Of a DNA stretch of 64,000 nt, positions 41,436 through 50,248 are shown one piece after another. This DNA is from an uncultured Myxococcales bacterium (lineage in GTDB: Bacteria > Myxococcota_A > UBA9042): assembly GCA_903929795.1 (NCBI GenBank), contig CAIYWC010000097.1, forward strand, positions 186,001-250,000, given 5' to 3'. Below the pieces are notes generated by a model. The model did no database searches. It saw only the letters and a list, made by a program, of their open reading frames with translations, and was not told where the DNA came from. The translations under genes and the position numbers were made by a program. Each line of letters opens with the position of its first letter. Position 1 is the stretch's first letter.

Positions 41436-43859
41436 CTACTTCACGGCGGGCAGTTTGTCATACGCAATCGCGCCGGAGTCAAGTCGGCCCGGCTCGGGCA
41501 GCCACGCCGTCAGCGCCGCCAGCTGGTTGCGTACGTCGTCCCGCATGGGCTGAGGCAGCCCCGGCGCAGTGAGCCACGCCAGCGCCAGCTGGTCGATTCT
41601 TGCCAGGTTATCCTTGGCTGCGGACGCTGCCGCCACAAACCGTTTGCCGTGCGCGCCAATCGCCGCCACCACCGCGGGCACCACCGGCGAGAGCAGCTTG
41701 TCGGCGATCTGGCTGACCACCGTCGCGTCGCTGGGCAGCGAGGACGGGTGATTCGGCTCCAGAATCTGACCCTTGACCTCGATCACGCCGGTGGCGAAAT
41801 CGTCGCCGCCCTGCTTCCACTCGGACGCTGCGCTGAACGGCGCCGGCGCCGCCTTGCCCCGCGCTTTGCCGCCCACAGCCACAACCTCAAGCTTCGCTGC
41901 CAGTGCCGCCTGCGCGGCGTAGGTCTGCCGCTCCACTTGGTAGTCGTAGGGCAGCCACATCTCCTTGGGCGCGCGCTTGGGCGTGTCCAGCGCGACTTTT
42001 TGCGCCGTGTCGTACGCGACCTGCTTTTCGTCCACCGCGGCCTGCAGCTTGACGCGCTTGGGTCCCAGTTCGGCGACGTGAGCCTGCTGTTTTTGCAGCT
42101 GTTTCTCGTAAAACTCAACATTGGCCCGCCACCGGAGCTTGCCGCGTGTCGCGTCGCACGTCAGCGTACCGTCCGGGCACGGCGACGGATGGCTCGTGTA
42201 GTACGCCTTGTCCTCGTCAGCGATTTTCGCCTGAATTTCAGCCAGTTGCTGCTGCACGTTGAACAGCTCGCGGTCGCTCTCGTTGATGCCTTCCTGCAGC
42301 GGCCGCAGATCCTGCATCGCCACGTTCAGCGCCAACAGCGCCGACGACTGCCGCGCCTGGGCCTCAGCCCATGCCGGATTATCAACAATTTCAACATGAT
42401 CCAGAAAATTCTTGGTGCGCGCTTCCGGCGCCGACGTCCGTTCCAGCTTGGCGTTGGTCACCGTCAGCTGCAGCCGCGCGTCCGCCTGGACTTTCTTGCC
42501 TGCAACGACGGCGATGCCCGCGTGATCCAGCCCCGCCGCCGCCAGCCCACGCCGCAGCCCGGCCACCAGCGCTTCGTTCAGCCCCGGCATCTTCGGCCCG
42601 GCATCCGCGGGATCCGCGCCGCGGCGCTTGTGTTTTTTTGCGTGCGGATCAGCAGCTTCTCCCGACGAAGCGGTAATTTCCAGCCGTGTCGACGCCAGCG
42701 CCGCCACCTTGCCTGCCCACTTCGCGCGCACTTTGCGGGCGGCCTTGTCCTGCGGTGCGATCGCCAGAATCATCTCGGCATACAGCAGCGCCGCGGCTGG
42801 CAGCTTGCGCTTGAGCGCCGCCTCCATCGGTTTTTGCAGGCCAGCCAGGACCTTCTCGTGCGTCTCCGCGAATACGCGCGCGACCTCCGCGTCCAGCGAC
42901 GCGTCGTTTGTCACCAGCGACTTCGCGCGGCTCGCCAGGCGCATCGCCAGCGGCCAATTTTTGCTCGCGCGCTGGTCCTTGGCCCGCAGCAGCAGGTCGG
43001 CCACCAAGCGCTTGCGGGTCTCGCGCAGCCCCGTCACCGCTTCCACCGGCGGCGGCGTCCGCGCCACGAGCGCCTCAAACGTCGTCAGCGCCGCCTCCAG
43101 CCGGCCCGCCTGCAAGTCCGCCTCTGCCTGGACGAGCTGCTGCTGAAAGTCATTGGCTGCGCGCAGCTTGTCGATCAGCGCAAACGCCTCCGGATTGCCC
43201 GGCGACCAGGCCAGCGCCTTTTGCGCGCGGGCTTCGGCTTCCTGCGGCTTGCCGGCGGCCAGCAGGTCCTGGGCGTCGAGTACAAGAAACGCCGCCACCG
43301 GATTGCGGGCTTCGCGCCATAGCGCCGCGCCGTCGGCGAAATCGCGCGGCCACAGCGCCAGCCACTCCAGGTCCTTGGTCAGCGCCAGCCAGTCGGCGCG
43401 CTCCGCCAGCGTCGGCGGGTGCGCCGCGAGCTTGGTCAGCCGCGTCCGACCGTTTGCCAGCGCCTGCGCGCCGCGGGTCCGCACGTCGGAAGTCGCGGCA
43501 AGTCCGGCCACCACGCGCGGATCATCGGCGCGCAACGCCGCGGCGCGTTCGTAGTGCAGCTCAGCACCGGCCAGATCGTGGGCGGCAAAGGCTTCATGGC
43601 CCGCGTCAACGTGCTTGCCAATGGCACGCGTCACCGCAGCGTCCAGTTGTGGAGCCAGCGCCGCGCGTGCCTGCGCGTCCGGCGCCGCGTCGTATGCTGC
43701 CCGCAAGGCGGCGACCGCGCCGTCGACATCACCGCGCCGGGCGAGTTCGACCGGATCGGGCGCTCCGGCCTCTTGTTGCGGCGCGCTGCAGCCGGCCAAC
43801 GCCAGTGCGAGTGCCGTACCGAAGGCCGCAGAAAAGGTCGACATGCGCGCGTCTTTCAT
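41436..43859 (-). CDS. Large TPR/coiled-coil lipoprotein, unknown function
   Basis: 807 residues from the ATG at 43859 (GAAGG upstream); another ATG at 43844 begins the same signal peptide. Lipoprotein signal LALAGC (Cys24). Residues 35-330 look like degenerate tetratricopeptide helices (DPVELARRGDVDGAVAALRAAY, AFAAHDLAGAELHYERAAAL, KNWPLAMRLASRAKSL). A LPS-assembly-like or adaptor role is possible. A coiled-coil segment follows (LFNVQQQLAEIQAKIADE, YEKQLQKQQAHVAEL). Only two Cys in a CPDGTLTC loop. No catalytic motif. Ends before the HAD gene on the same strand with a 27-bp gap, so the two may be cotranscribed. Family not recognised. Confidence 0.72.
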   Translation of the reverse strand: MKDARMSTFSAAFGTALALALAGCSAPQQEAGAPDPVELARRGDVDGAVAALRAAYDAAPDAQARAALAPQLDAAVTRAIGKHVDAGHEAFAAHDLAGAELHYERAAALRADDPRVVAGLAATSDVRTRGAQALANGRTRLTKLAAHPPTLAERADWLALTKDLEWLALWPRDFADGAALWREARNPVAAFLVLDAQDLLAAGKPQEAEARAQKALAWSPGNPEAFALIDKLRAANDFQQQLVQAEADLQAGRLEAALTTFEALVARTPPPVEAVTGLRETRKRLVADLLLRAKDQRASKNWPLAMRLASRAKSLVTNDASLDAEVARVFAETHEKVLAGLQKPMEAALKRKLPAAALLYAEMILAIAPQDKAARKVRAKWAGKVAALASTRLEITASSGEAADPHAKKHKRRGADPADAGPKMPGLNEALVAGLRRGLAAAGLDHAGIAVVAGKKVQADARLQLTVTNAKLERTSAPEARTKNFLDHVEIVDNPAWAEAQARQSSALLALNVAMQDLRPLQEGINESDRELFNVQQQLAEIQAKIADEDKAYYTSHPSPCPDGTLTCDATRGKLRWRANVEFYEKQLQKQQAHVAELGPKRVKLQAAVDEKQVAYDTAQKVALDTPKRAPKEMWLPYDYQVERQTYAAQAALAAKLEVVAVGGKARGKAAPAPFSAASEWKQGGDDFATGVIEVKGQILEPNHPSSLPSDATVVSQIADKLLSPVVPAVVAAIGAHGKRFVAAASAAKDNLARIDQLALAWLTAPGLPQPMRDDVRNQLAALTAWLPEPGRLDSGAIAYDKLPAVK

Positions 43860-43987
43860 CGTCGTGACCTTCGGATGCTGTCCCACATACCGCGGCGACG
43901 ATACCGCGCGGCGGCACGGCGTGGCAAGCGCGCGGCGGCGTTCTTGGTGGCAACCTGCCGAGATGGCTTGGTTTGCGCCCGCCGGTC

Positions 43988-44016
43988 TTGCCAAGTCGCG
44001 GCGCTTGCCGTATCCA
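43988..44016 (+). promoter_or_regulatory. Possible promoter of the ubiquitin-like operon
   Basis: TTGCCA (5/6 match to the -35 consensus, 43988-43993), a 17-base spacer and TATCCA (44011-44016), about 80 bp before the first ATG. The -10 match is weak, so this is a candidate only. Confidence 0.3.
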
Positions 44017-44097
44017 AAGCTGCAGCATCGGCTCCAAACCCGCTGCGTCCACCGATTCAACCGGCGCGTCCGCCGCGTCCGACAGGAGTTTTCCGTC

Positions 44098-44376
44098 ATG
44101 GCCGTCACCGTCAAGATCCCGACGCCGCTGCGCAAGTTCACCGCCGACAAGGACGCCGTCCACGTGGAAGGCTCCACCGTCGGCGCGGTTCTCCAGGCGC
44201 TCGAAGCCAAGGCGCCGGGCATCTGCGCCAAGCTGCTCGACGACGACGGCAAGGTTCGTAGATTCATCAATATTTACGCGGGAGAAGATGATATCCGCTT
44301 TCTGGACGGCCTGAGCACGGCAGTCAGCGACGGCGCGGAAGTCAGCATCATCCCGGCGATTGCTGGCGGCCGCTAG
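44098..44376 (+). CDS. CysO/MoaD/ThiS-type ubiquitin-fold sulfur-carrier protein
   Basis: 92 residues; AGGAG lies 9 bases before the ATG at 44098. The sequence closely follows the layout of mycobacterial CysO: VTVKIPTPLRKFT, VGAVLQALEAKAPGI, RRFINIYAGEDDIRFLDGL, and AEVSIIPAIAGGR. Sulfur carriers of this fold act as C-terminal Gly-Gly thiocarboxylates in cysteine, molybdopterin or thiamin synthesis. Here the di-Gly is followed by one Arg, so the C-terminus must be trimmed before activation. The next gene supplies a JAMM protease domain and overlaps by one base (taGTG), so the two are coupled. Confidence 0.88.
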   Translation: MAVTVKIPTPLRKFTADKDAVHVEGSTVGAVLQALEAKAPGICAKLLDDDGKVRRFINIYAGEDDIRFLDGLSTAVSDGAEVSIIPAIAGGR

Positions 44377-45434
44377 TGCCGCGCGACCCCAAGCATGTTT
44401 TTGCCCGCTACGGCCGGCAGCTTCTGGTCCAAGGTGCTGATTTTGCTGGACAAGAGCGGTTGCATGGCTGGGCGGCTGTCCTGGCGGGTGACACGTCTGC
44501 GCTCGCCCAGTCGGCAGCCGAGGCGTGTGGCCGCTACCTCGTGGGCGCGGGCTTGGGCGCGGTGGTCGCACCGTCTGCTTTTGCCGATGCGCTCGCCGCG
44601 CTCGATCCTCAGCTGCGTCTGTTGCCGGGTCCAGCCGTCGCCGTGCCGCCGGTGGCGCACTACTGGTTCGCCAGCCGGCCCTATGGCGCCAGCGTCGATG
44701 TTGCCGTGACCGACGCCGAAGCGGGGTATGCACAAGGCCTCAGCGGTCCGGCGCGCGTCGTCACGCTGCGTCTGGAAATGGGCGAGCCGGCGCCGCACGA
44801 TTTGGCGGTCACGCTGGGCGCGGCGGCTGCGGAATTGCTGCTCAACGACGTGCTCAACCTCGAGCCCCTGCCGGCGATTGTCGTGCTGGACTGGCGCGAT
44901 CCCGCGGCGCCGCAGGTGCGCAAACAGCCGCGCGCCGTCGAAGTGCAGACGCCGGGCGCGTTGCCGCCGCCGCCCGGGCTGCTGGCCGAGATGCAGGCGG
45001 ACGCAGCCGTGTGGCAGCCCATCGCCGCAGAAGTCGTGCGCGGCTATCCGACCGAGACCTGCGGCCTGGTCGTGCGCCAGCCGGGTGGCCAGCTCCGCGC
45101 GATCGTGTGTCCCAACTTGCAGGACCGCTATCATGCGCTGGATCCTCAAGAATTTCCACGCACTTCGCGCACGGCGTACAAGCTGAACGAGCGCGTGATT
45201 GCCAAGTCCGCCGACCTGGGCGAACAGCTCGTGGCGATTTGGCACTCCCACTGCGATGCCGGCGCCTACTTTTCGGGCGAGGACGTGCGCTGCGCCGCGC
45301 CCGCTGGCCAGCCGCTCTACCCGGGCGTTGCGTACTTGGTGCTGAGCGTGCTCGGCGGCGAACTCCGCGCGGCGGCGCTGTACCATTTCGATGCGGCGAC
45401 GGCTGGATTCGTGGCAGAGGCTGCCGGCCGATAG
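44376..45434 (+). CDS. Pseudo-E1 (ThiF/MoeB-like) fused to JAMM metalloprotease
   Basis: 352 residues starting at GTG 44376. Residues 1-180 align with the ThiF/MoeB E1 family by order: FARYGRQLLVQGADFAGQERL, then an adenylation region AAVLAGDTSALAQSAAEACG where the GxGxxG loop is lost, and a C-terminal strand-helix AELLLNDVLNLEPLPAIVVLD. The DxDxVxxSNLxRQ motif and a catalytic Cys motif are not seen. Residues 215-340 are a JAMM/Mov34 domain with ETCG (Glu227), HSH (His290, His292) and SGED (Ser300, Asp303), a complete metal-site motif. It probably trims the preceding ubiquitin-fold protein or releases its conjugates, as Mec+ does for CysO-cysteine. Confidence 0.85.
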   Translation: MPRDPKHVFARYGRQLLVQGADFAGQERLHGWAAVLAGDTSALAQSAAEACGRYLVGAGLGAVVAPSAFADALAALDPQLRLLPGPAVAVPPVAHYWFASRPYGASVDVAVTDAEAGYAQGLSGPARVVTLRLEMGEPAPHDLAVTLGAAAAELLLNDVLNLEPLPAIVVLDWRDPAAPQVRKQPRAVEVQTPGALPPPPGLLAEMQADAAVWQPIAAEVVRGYPTETCGLVVRQPGGQLRAIVCPNLQDRYHALDPQEFPRTSRTAYKLNERVIAKSADLGEQLVAIWHSHCDAGAYFSGEDVRCAAPAGQPLYPGVAYLVLSVLGGELRAAALYHFDAATAGFVAEAAGR

Positions 45435-45462
45435 GCAGATTCGCACTTTACACGGGTGGCGC

Positions 45463-47199
45463 ATGCGGCATGCTTCACCGCGTGCCGGCAGTGACGGCGC
45501 CGTGCTGACCATGACCTTTCGCGATACCCGCCATCTGCAACTGATCGCGCGGCCGGGCCAGCCACCGGCGGAAGGCGTGAACCCGTCGGATCGGCTGCGG
45601 CTGGCACGCGCTTTTGGCACTTCGCTGGATGCGCTGATTCGCGCGCAGCAGCTGCAGCTCGCGGCCGCTGAGGGATTGCTGGCCCGCGCGACGGAAGCGG
45701 CGCGTGCGGTACCGGACCTGCCGCTGCACGTAGAAGCCAGCGGCATCACGCTGGAAGGCGAAGTGGTGCTGCCCGCGACGCCGGATTCCGGGCGCTGGGT
45801 CCTGCAAGCCTGGTACGCCGGGCTGCGCGGGCTGCGGTCGCTGCCGGACGTCCGCTCCGAGGACGTGCGCACGCTTGCGGCGGGACTGGCGCGCGCGGCG
45901 CCGGGCGCCGATGCGGTGGATCAGCTGGCGTCGTGGCTGTGGTCGGCGCCGGTGGACGGCTTTCGCCTGGATTTGCGGGCGTGTGCGGTGGAACGCATCG
46001 AAGCGCTCACGGGCGATGCGAATGCCGGGCGCGCCGCCCTGCGGACCGCCTGGCTGGATGCCGCCGCCCGGGCGCTGCAAGGCGCGGATCCGCTGGCCGC
46101 GCGCGCGCCGCAAGTTCTCGCCCGCGAACGCGAATGGTGGGCGCTCGTGACGACGGGTGAGCTTGTGCTCGCTCAGGCGGAGGCCGACGCCCTGCGCGCC
46201 CAGGCCGACAATCCGGCCGCGCTGTTGCGCATGGAAATGATGACAGCGATGGCCAACGGCGGCTGGCAGCCGGCCGCACCGCCGCCGCTCGTGGCGCGCC
46301 AGATCACGCGCATCGCGCAGGTGACGTACGATGCCGACGTCAACAGCCTGTCCGGGCTGCTCAGCGGCGACGAGGGCGACTATGGCCGGGTTTGCGTCGC
46401 CGAACTGACGAAGTTCCCGCTCGGCGAAGCGCTGGCCAAGTCTGCGCCGCTGCGGCCGGACTTGACGATGGACGAGCTGACCCGGCTGCAGGCGCTCGTG
46501 AATCGACTGGCGGAGTCGACGGCGGTGGAGCTGATGCAGGGGTTGCTCGGTCGCCTGGCGGAGCAGCCTGATGCGCTGCTGCCGGTGTTTGGCCAGATCG
46601 CGCAACTGCTGACGTACGAAGTGTTTCTCCGGCTTGCTGCGCCGGCTTCGCTGCCGCCGTCGACGCGGCCGCTGGTGGGGCGGGTGCTGCTGGCGGCCGC
46701 GCCGTCGCCCGATGAATGGGCGAACTTGTGCGCGAGCTTGCCGGTCAGCGCGTTCCTGGAGGTGCTGCGGGCCACGCCACTCGACGCGTTGGAGCCGCTG
46801 GAGGCCGCACTGGGACCCGCGATCGCCAAGGGCGACGCGCGGGAGCGGAGCCAAATCGTGTTCTGGCTGACGGATCCGGCGCGCGCAGAGCAGGTGCCGG
46901 TGGCGATGATCGGCGCGCTGGCCGGCGGGTTCGTGGCGACGGGCGGCACCGGCTGGGAGCTGCGGACGATCCGCTTGGTGGCCGATGCAGCGCTGCGGGC
47001 CGGGCAGTATGCCGACGCGCTGCTGGAAATGATGCGCAACGCCAAGGTACCCGCGGAGGCGCGGGTGGCGCTGCTGGAGTCGTTCGCGCGCTCGCCGACG
47101 CACGCAGCGGAAGCCCTGAAATGGCGGATGGGTGAGATGTTTGATGCGCCAGAACTGCGGGATCGGCTTGTGGAATTGCGCAAGCGGAGGCAGCCGTGA
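45463..47199 (+). CDS. Helical repeat protein of unknown function (operon gene 3)
   Basis: 578 residues from the ATG at 45463, with GGGTGGC upstream; the ATG at 45511 is an alternative. No signal peptide. Two parts: an N-terminal segment with LHVEASGITLEGEVVL and YAGLRGLRSLPDVRSEDVRTLAAGL, a pattern I associate with large uncharacterised helical proteins of Deltaproteobacteria; and a long Ala/Leu-rich helical-repeat C-terminus (VALLESFARSPTHAAEALKW at the end) resembling HEAT repeats. Starts 28 bp after the pseudo-E1/JAMM gene and overlaps the next gene (GTGA), so it belongs to the same operon. Function unknown. Confidence 0.65.
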   Translation: MRHASPRAGSDGAVLTMTFRDTRHLQLIARPGQPPAEGVNPSDRLRLARAFGTSLDALIRAQQLQLAAAEGLLARATEAARAVPDLPLHVEASGITLEGEVVLPATPDSGRWVLQAWYAGLRGLRSLPDVRSEDVRTLAAGLARAAPGADAVDQLASWLWSAPVDGFRLDLRACAVERIEALTGDANAGRAALRTAWLDAAARALQGADPLAARAPQVLAREREWWALVTTGELVLAQAEADALRAQADNPAALLRMEMMTAMANGGWQPAAPPPLVARQITRIAQVTYDADVNSLSGLLSGDEGDYGRVCVAELTKFPLGEALAKSAPLRPDLTMDELTRLQALVNRLAESTAVELMQGLLGRLAEQPDALLPVFGQIAQLLTYEVFLRLAAPASLPPSTRPLVGRVLLAAAPSPDEWANLCASLPVSAFLEVLRATPLDALEPLEAALGPAIAKGDARERSQIVFWLTDPARAEQVPVAMIGALAGGFVATGGTGWELRTIRLVADAALRAGQYADALLEMMRNAKVPAEARVALLESFARSPTHAAEALKWRMGEMFDAPELRDRLVELRKRRQP

Positions 47200-48458
47200 C
47201 GCTCAACTCAGGCGGATTTCCGACTGGCCGGCCGGCTGCCGACACCACCGTGCAAGGCCAGCTCGCGCTGGCGCTGCTGGACGGGCTCTACGCGCTGATG
47301 CGCGCGGCCGTGTCGCGTGGCGTGGCCCATCCGTCGACCGCGGCGATGGCGGCAGATGTCGCGGCGGCCGCGGCCGAGCTTCAGGTGCCGTGCGGGCTAC
47401 AGTTTCTCGGCGCGTCGGCGTACTGCAACCGCCTCCTGCTGCCCGTGGACATCGAGCGTGTGGCGCAAGTGCTGCAGGTGGCCCGCGCGCTGGACGCGAT
47501 GGGCGCGCAGGAGCTGATGTTTGACACGGCCGTGCAGCCCGAGACGCTGCTGCAGCTGACGCAGGTGCTCGTGCGTCCGACCGAGAGTGCGGCCGTGCAA
47601 GTTTCAGGAATTCATTGGCGATCGCTGACCGGCCCGGTCTGGGGCGACGGGGGCAAGCCGATCGATCGCGACGTGGCGGCGCGCGTGTGGCTGGCGCGCG
47701 CGGCGGCGGCGGCGGAGCGCCTGGACCGCAGCGTGGATCTGCCTTGGCCGTGGGCGACGAGCGCGGCGATCCTGCGGCGGCTGGAGCAGGTGGTCGCGCT
47801 GGACCCCGCGGTCGCGTTGCGCGCGCTGGAGCTGGCGCCGCAGCCGTGGCCTGCGGGGCGGCGCGCGGTCGCGGTGGCGCTGCGGACCATGCTGACGCTG
47901 GCGCAAGTCGGCGCGTCGGCGAACACCCAGCGGCTCGCCGGGCACACGGCGCTGATCGCGGCGCTGCACGGCTTTCTAACGGATCCGCCGCAGCCCTTTG
48001 ATCTGGCCGCGCAAGCCGCGCGCGCGCGGGTGGACCAGGAGCCGGGCGTGGATCTCGCCGTGTCGGCGCGGCATCGGCTGCGGGTGGCGGCGCTGCTGCA
48101 GGGCCTCGCCCAGCGCGCGGGAACCGGCGGCACGTGGCCGGGGCCGTTGGGGGCGCTGCTTGTGTCCTGGGATCTGGAGGCGCGTCGCGGAAGCGGTGCG
48201 GGCCCGGAGCGGCGCACGACGATGCAGGCGCTGGCCGACGCCGAATCCGACCCATTCCAGCTCGGTGGGCGGCCGTGGCTGCGCGCGCTCATCGCTGCGA
48301 TGGCCGGCACGCCGCCGGGCACCGTGGTCGTCGACGCGGCGAACCAGCTGGGCGCCGTGCTCGACGCGTCGGGGCGGTCAGGCGGCGGGCGGCCGATGCT
48401 TGTGGCGCAGGGGCAGATGGTCCAGGGCCAAGCGCCGCTGGCGCCGCTGTTGCGCTAA
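47196..48458 (+). CDS. Helical protein of unknown function (operon gene 4)
   Basis: 420 residues from GTG 47196, overlapping the preceding TGA; GGAGG sits just upstream. No signal peptide. Its N-terminal region (LYALMRAAVSRGVAHPSTAAM, LQFLGASAYCNRLLLPVDIERVAQVLQ, MFDTAVQPETLLQLTQVL) follows the same layout as operon gene 3 (surface strand with a short turn, then a helical scoring/dimer motif), suggesting distant paralogy. The C-terminal half is a helical, Ala/Arg/Leu-rich region that could be a degenerate HD domain, but the HD pair is absent. Last gene of the operon. Function unknown. Confidence 0.62.
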   Translation: MTLNSGGFPTGRPAADTTVQGQLALALLDGLYALMRAAVSRGVAHPSTAAMAADVAAAAAELQVPCGLQFLGASAYCNRLLLPVDIERVAQVLQVARALDAMGAQELMFDTAVQPETLLQLTQVLVRPTESAAVQVSGIHWRSLTGPVWGDGGKPIDRDVAARVWLARAAAAAERLDRSVDLPWPWATSAAILRRLEQVVALDPAVALRALELAPQPWPAGRRAVAVALRTMLTLAQVGASANTQRLAGHTALIAALHGFLTDPPQPFDLAAQAARARVDQEPGVDLAVSARHRLRVAALLQGLAQRAGTGGTWPGPLGALLVSWDLEARRGSGAGPERRTTMQALADAESDPFQLGGRPWLRALIAAMAGTPPGTVVVDAANQLGAVLDASGRSGGGRPMLVAQGQMVQGQAPLAPLLR

Positions 48459-48568
48459 GCAGGCGGACCGGATTCGAACTCCAAAGCGCGGCGATTCGCC
48501 CAGTTGCCGGTGGCACGCCGCGGATCGCGTCGGCTATTGCCCGAGCATGGGCACGTCCGGCACGCGCG

Positions 48569-50002
48569 TTACGGGCAGGTCACGCCGGTGGCGACACATT
48601 CGCTGACGCAGGTGGTGTCCCAGGCGGTCTGGCAGCAATATGCGTCGTTCGTGCCGGTGGCGCTGCACACGGTCGCTTCGCAGCTGCAGCCGCCGCAGCC
48701 CGGAGTCGCGACCGCGGTGCAGCCCGCGTTGCCGCTGGTTGCCGGACAGTCGGCGGGGCAGGTCGCGTTGGTCTCGCCGCTGTCGCACGTGCCGTTGCCG
48801 CAGGTGCTGGTGCTGTTGCACCCGGCGCTGGCATAGCAGGTGCTGTAGGTGGTGACGAGCGTCTTGGCGGCCGCCGTCGCCGTGTTGTAGCAATTCTGCG
48901 AGCAGGCGGTGTCGGTTGCCGCGCAGTTGGCCATGCAACTCAGGACGGACGCGCACGACGTGTTCTTGGCGCAGGCCAACCACGGGGTCTTGCAGTTGGC
49001 GAGCATGCACTTGGTCGCAGGATCGCAGTCCTGCGGGCACGACGTGGCGGTCTCGCCAGCGCTGCAGGTGCCGTTGTTGCAGCCGCTCGGCGGGCAGTCC
49101 AACGGGCAGCTGATCGTGGTCTCGCTGGGTGCGCAGGTCAGGTCGCCGCAGATGGCGGTCGCGGGGCAGTCGCTGGGGCAGGTTGCGTTGCTCTCGCCGG
49201 TTTCGCAGGTGCCGTTGCCGCAAACCGGGCCGTTCGCGACGCATTTGTAGGACGCGTTGCAGGTCTGGTTGCTGTTGCACACGCCGCAGCTGCCGTTGCA
49301 GATCGCGACGTCGCCGCACTTGTAGCCGTTGGTAACGCAGCACGAGGCGGTTGGGCAATCCTGCAGGCAGTTCACGGGCGTCTCGCCCGCGTCGCAGAGG
49401 CCGTTGCCGCACAGGCTGGCGGCCGGGCAGTCGGCGGGGCAGGTCGCGTTGCTCTCGCCGGATTCGCACAGGCCGTTGCCGCACACGGGACCGAACACGT
49501 CGGTGGTGTCAGGTCCGAGCACCGTGTCGCTGCCGAATGGCGCGTCGTCGGGCTTGGCGTCGCCGGGCTGGGTGTCGCCGGGGCTCTCGCCGTCCGTCAG
49601 GGTTTTGCCGTCCTCGCCGCCGCTGCCATCGACCGGCGTGACGGCGTCAGCGCTGCTGATGACATCGGCGCCGATCGCGACGCAATCGGTCGTGCGGCCG
49701 AGCTGGCCTGGGACGGTGATCTTTTCCAGGCAGACCGTGCCCTGCGGGCAAACGTTGAGCAGCACCCACTTGCCGGAGACGCATTGTTCGCGCGAGCTGA
49801 CGCCGCTGGCGGAATAGCAGCCTTCGCCATAGACCACGTTGCACAGCGCGCCGACCGCGCCGCCGACCGTGGCGGAACCGCCGCCGCCACCGACCGTGGA
49901 GCCGCACGCCGCGAGCGAGGACGCCAGCGCCAAGCTGAGCGCGAAGCCCAAGAGCCGGCCGCGGTGAGGCAAAGGCAGACAGGAGGAGAGGCGGGTAAAC
50001 AT
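48569..50002 (-). CDS. Stalked Cys-rich lipoprotein C with CGNGxC modules
   Basis: 477 residues. The ATG at 50002 is chosen because GGAG lies 8 bases before it; earlier ATGs at 50017 and 50020 are in frame. Lipobox LAAC (Cys33), a Gly/Ser segment, then an Asp/Gly/Pro/Thr-rich stalk (about 115-165). The ectodomain has modules CGNGLCESGESNATCPADCP, CGNGLCDAGETPVNCLQDCP, CGNGTCETGESNATCPSDCP and a last CGNGTCDSGETNATCPADCP, each with four Cys, plus other Cys pairs. A surface disulfide-rich adhesin-like lipoprotein; the CGxGxCxxGE module also occurs in the frameshifted gene at 35590-37505. No enzyme motif. Confidence 0.83.
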   Translation of the reverse strand: MFTRLSSCLPLPHRGRLLGFALSLALASSLAACGSTVGGGGGSATVGGAVGALCNVVYGEGCYSASGVSSREQCVSGKWVLLNVCPQGTVCLEKITVPGQLGRTTDCVAIGADVISSADAVTPVDGSGGEDGKTLTDGESPGDTQPGDAKPDDAPFGSDTVLGPDTTDVFGPVCGNGLCESGESNATCPADCPAASLCGNGLCDAGETPVNCLQDCPTASCCVTNGYKCGDVAICNGSCGVCNSNQTCNASYKCVANGPVCGNGTCETGESNATCPSDCPATAICGDLTCAPSETTISCPLDCPPSGCNNGTCSAGETATSCPQDCDPATKCMLANCKTPWLACAKNTSCASVLSCMANCAATDTACSQNCYNTATAAAKTLVTTYSTCYASAGCNSTSTCGNGTCDSGETNATCPADCPATSGNAGCTAVATPGCGGCSCEATVCSATGTNDAYCCQTAWDTTCVSECVATGVTCP

Positions 50003-50248
50003 GTCGAAACTCCACATCAAGACCCAATCGGTCGCCCAACGGACGGCGCAGCCTAGCGTTTCGTCACGTGATTTTCAAGCGTGCCCGTGCACCGGACACC
50101 GGTCGAACCGGCCAAAAGCAGCGTCGTTCCGTGCAGTTTCGGCGCGCAGCGCATCGACATGCGCAGTCGGCGTCCAACCGCAGGGTTGCAATCACGCCGC
50201 CGCGGTCGCACAGTGCTTGGGCCGGCGCGCTGCTGGCCCGTGAGCGCC

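Noticed and set aside
48462-48482. Sequence resembling the T-arm of a tRNA on the minus strand (GTTCGAATCC)
   Set aside because: The expected T-stem and the acceptor and anticodon arms do not pair, so no tRNA can be folded here.
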